Source of the DNA: JBOHDX01 sp050700835
GTDB taxonomy: Bacteria > Actinomycetota > Actinomycetes > Propionibacteriales > Nocardioidaceae
NCBI GenBank assembly: GCA_050700835.1
Contig: JBOHDX010000135.1
Span: 1-64,000, forward strand
Length of the DNA: 64,000 nucleotides
Reading direction: 5' to 3'
The notes below the pieces were generated by a model. The model did not search any database and was not told the origin of the DNA. It saw nothing but the letters and a program-made list of their open reading frames with translations. Each line of letters begins with the position of its first letter. Within the stretch, counting starts at the first letter, position 1. Made by a program: the position numbers and the translations under genes. Below are positions 63,535-64,000 of this stretch, one piece after another.

Positions 63535-64000
63535 TCAGCGGAACGTGATGTCGGCCTGGCTGAGGTGCGCGATCTCGTTGAACGTCAGCAGGCTGCGACC
63601 CGACCGGCCATCGACCACGCGGCACACGCCGGTGTTGGCGAGCACCCACGACAGCCGCCGCCAGATGACCGGCTCGTCGCCGAGGAGACCGGCCGCCACG
63701 CAAGCGATGGGACCGCCCGAGCTGACCACGAGAGCCGTACCCTCCCCCGTCCGCGCCACCGTCCGTTCCATGGCCGCGCAGACCCGCTCGCCGAAGTCGA
63801 CGAACCGCTCGGGGAACCCGTCTCCACCGAGATACCAACGGTCCAGCGAGTCCTCGAACACCTGGTCGAACGACTCGCCCTCCGCGACCGTCACGGTGAA
63901 CTCGAACTCGTTCCAGCCGGGGTCAACCACTGGCTCAAGGTCGAACCCCGCCGCCTCCATCACCAGGTCGAGGGTCTCGCGCTGGCGGCGAAGACTCCCG
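63535..64000 (-). CDS. Histidine phosphatase family protein, C-terminal part (5' end beyond window)
   Basis: At least 155 residues at the C-terminal end of a phosphoglycerate-mutase-like phosphatase; the reading frame continues past the window edge (RRQRETLDLVMEAAGF, a typical helix of this family). The second half has LVVSSGGPIACVAAGLLG, where the family usually has SHGG; the second catalytic His is therefore replaced by Ser in this alignment, which may reduce phosphatase activity. The N-terminal RHG motif lies outside. Reads as the first gene of the run towards the SDR and PBP genes. Confidence 0.75.
   Translation of the reverse strand, partial: GSLRRQRETLDLVMEAAGFDLEPVVDPGWNEFEFTVTVAEGESFDQVFEDSLDRWYLGGDGFPERFVDFGERVCAAMERTVARTGEGTALVVSSGGPIACVAAGLLGDEPVIWRRLSWVLANTGVCRVVDGRSGRSLLTFNEIAHLSQADITFR

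Noticed and set aside
60854..63838. A single 994-residue minus-strand ORF spanning the PBP and SDR regions
   Set aside because: Only the part from 62743 down is the PBP. The upstream part is a shadow frame of the SDR, whose own frame has all the family motifs.

Overview
The window is a gene-dense, very GC-rich stretch of an actinomycete chromosome. The evidence is GTG/TTG starts, 4-bp ATGA/GTGA overlaps, near-universal G or C at third codon positions, a TIGR03084-family protein (typical of mycothiol producers), a mycobacterial-style MprA/MprB/PepD module, a FadE5-type acyl-CoA dehydrogenase and a BkdABC complex. A Propionibacteriales/Nocardioides-like host is a guess; genus cannot be fixed from this. 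I see no rRNA, tRNA, transposase, phage structural gene or CRISPR array.

Layout. 1-3.2 kb: tail of an unknown gene, an Rrf2 regulator divergent from a DedA protein, and a FadE5-like dehydrogenase behind two inverted-repeat operator candidates. 3.3-6.1 kb: a PAS histidine kinase, a stand-alone receiver and a small HPt-like protein form a compact phosphorelay with no output domain, followed by a membrane protein. 6.1-8.8 kb: DEAD-box helicase with a structured leader, and an SDR. 8.9-14.2 kb: phenylacetate genes (paaN on the minus strand, paaK-paaI on the plus strand) separated by a lipoprotein and a GNAT gene. 14.3-19.5 kb: secreted M1 peptidase and the branched-chain 2-oxoacid dehydrogenase operon bkdABC. 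19.9-23.6 kb: EamA transporter, DUF1684 protein, quinone reductase, then a decayed patch with a frameshifted DUF4188 gene and an AT-richer orphan ORF. 23.6-27.3 kb: a heterodimeric ABC exporter. 27.4-35.8 kb: S9 peptidase, HisC-like aminotransferase, second EamA transporter, a dimethylargininase-like hydrolase divergent from a GntR regulator with a perfect palindrome between them, a small membrane protein, an LMW tyrosine phosphatase and a fructosamine kinase.

36-39.7 kb: MprA-MprB-PepD envelope-stress module; 11-bp-spaced YTCAG repeats lie before both mprA and pepD. 40-43.5 kb: a PhzE-type aminodeoxyisochorismate/anthranilate synthase downstream of a membrane-anchored phosphoesterase, with no phenazine genes. 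43.6-48.9 kb: HelR/HelD-like RNA-polymerase motor protein and a large secreted M36 metallopeptidase. 49-59.3 kb: a catabolic operon (TIGR03084 protein, AtuA, two acyl-CoA dehydrogenases, biotin-dependent carboxylase alpha and beta, enoyl-CoA hydratase) preceded by a TetR gene, probably for a branched or isoprenoid acyl-CoA. 59.3-64 kb: MFS exporter divergent from TetR across a 12-bp-arm palindrome, a lipoprotein-like class B penicillin-binding protein, an SDR, and the cut-off end of a histidine phosphatase gene.

The least expected layer is non-coding: at least two dispersed intergenic repeat families (a REP-like palindrome at 38.1 and 55.9 kb; an AACTGTCGGATCG element at 7.8, 27.4 and 58.5 kb) plus local GC-rich tandem repeats in most of the longer gaps. 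No wholly new multi-gene system is evident; the phosphorelay, the AtuA/carboxylase operon and the PhzE/phosphoesterase pair are the best candidates for new biology.
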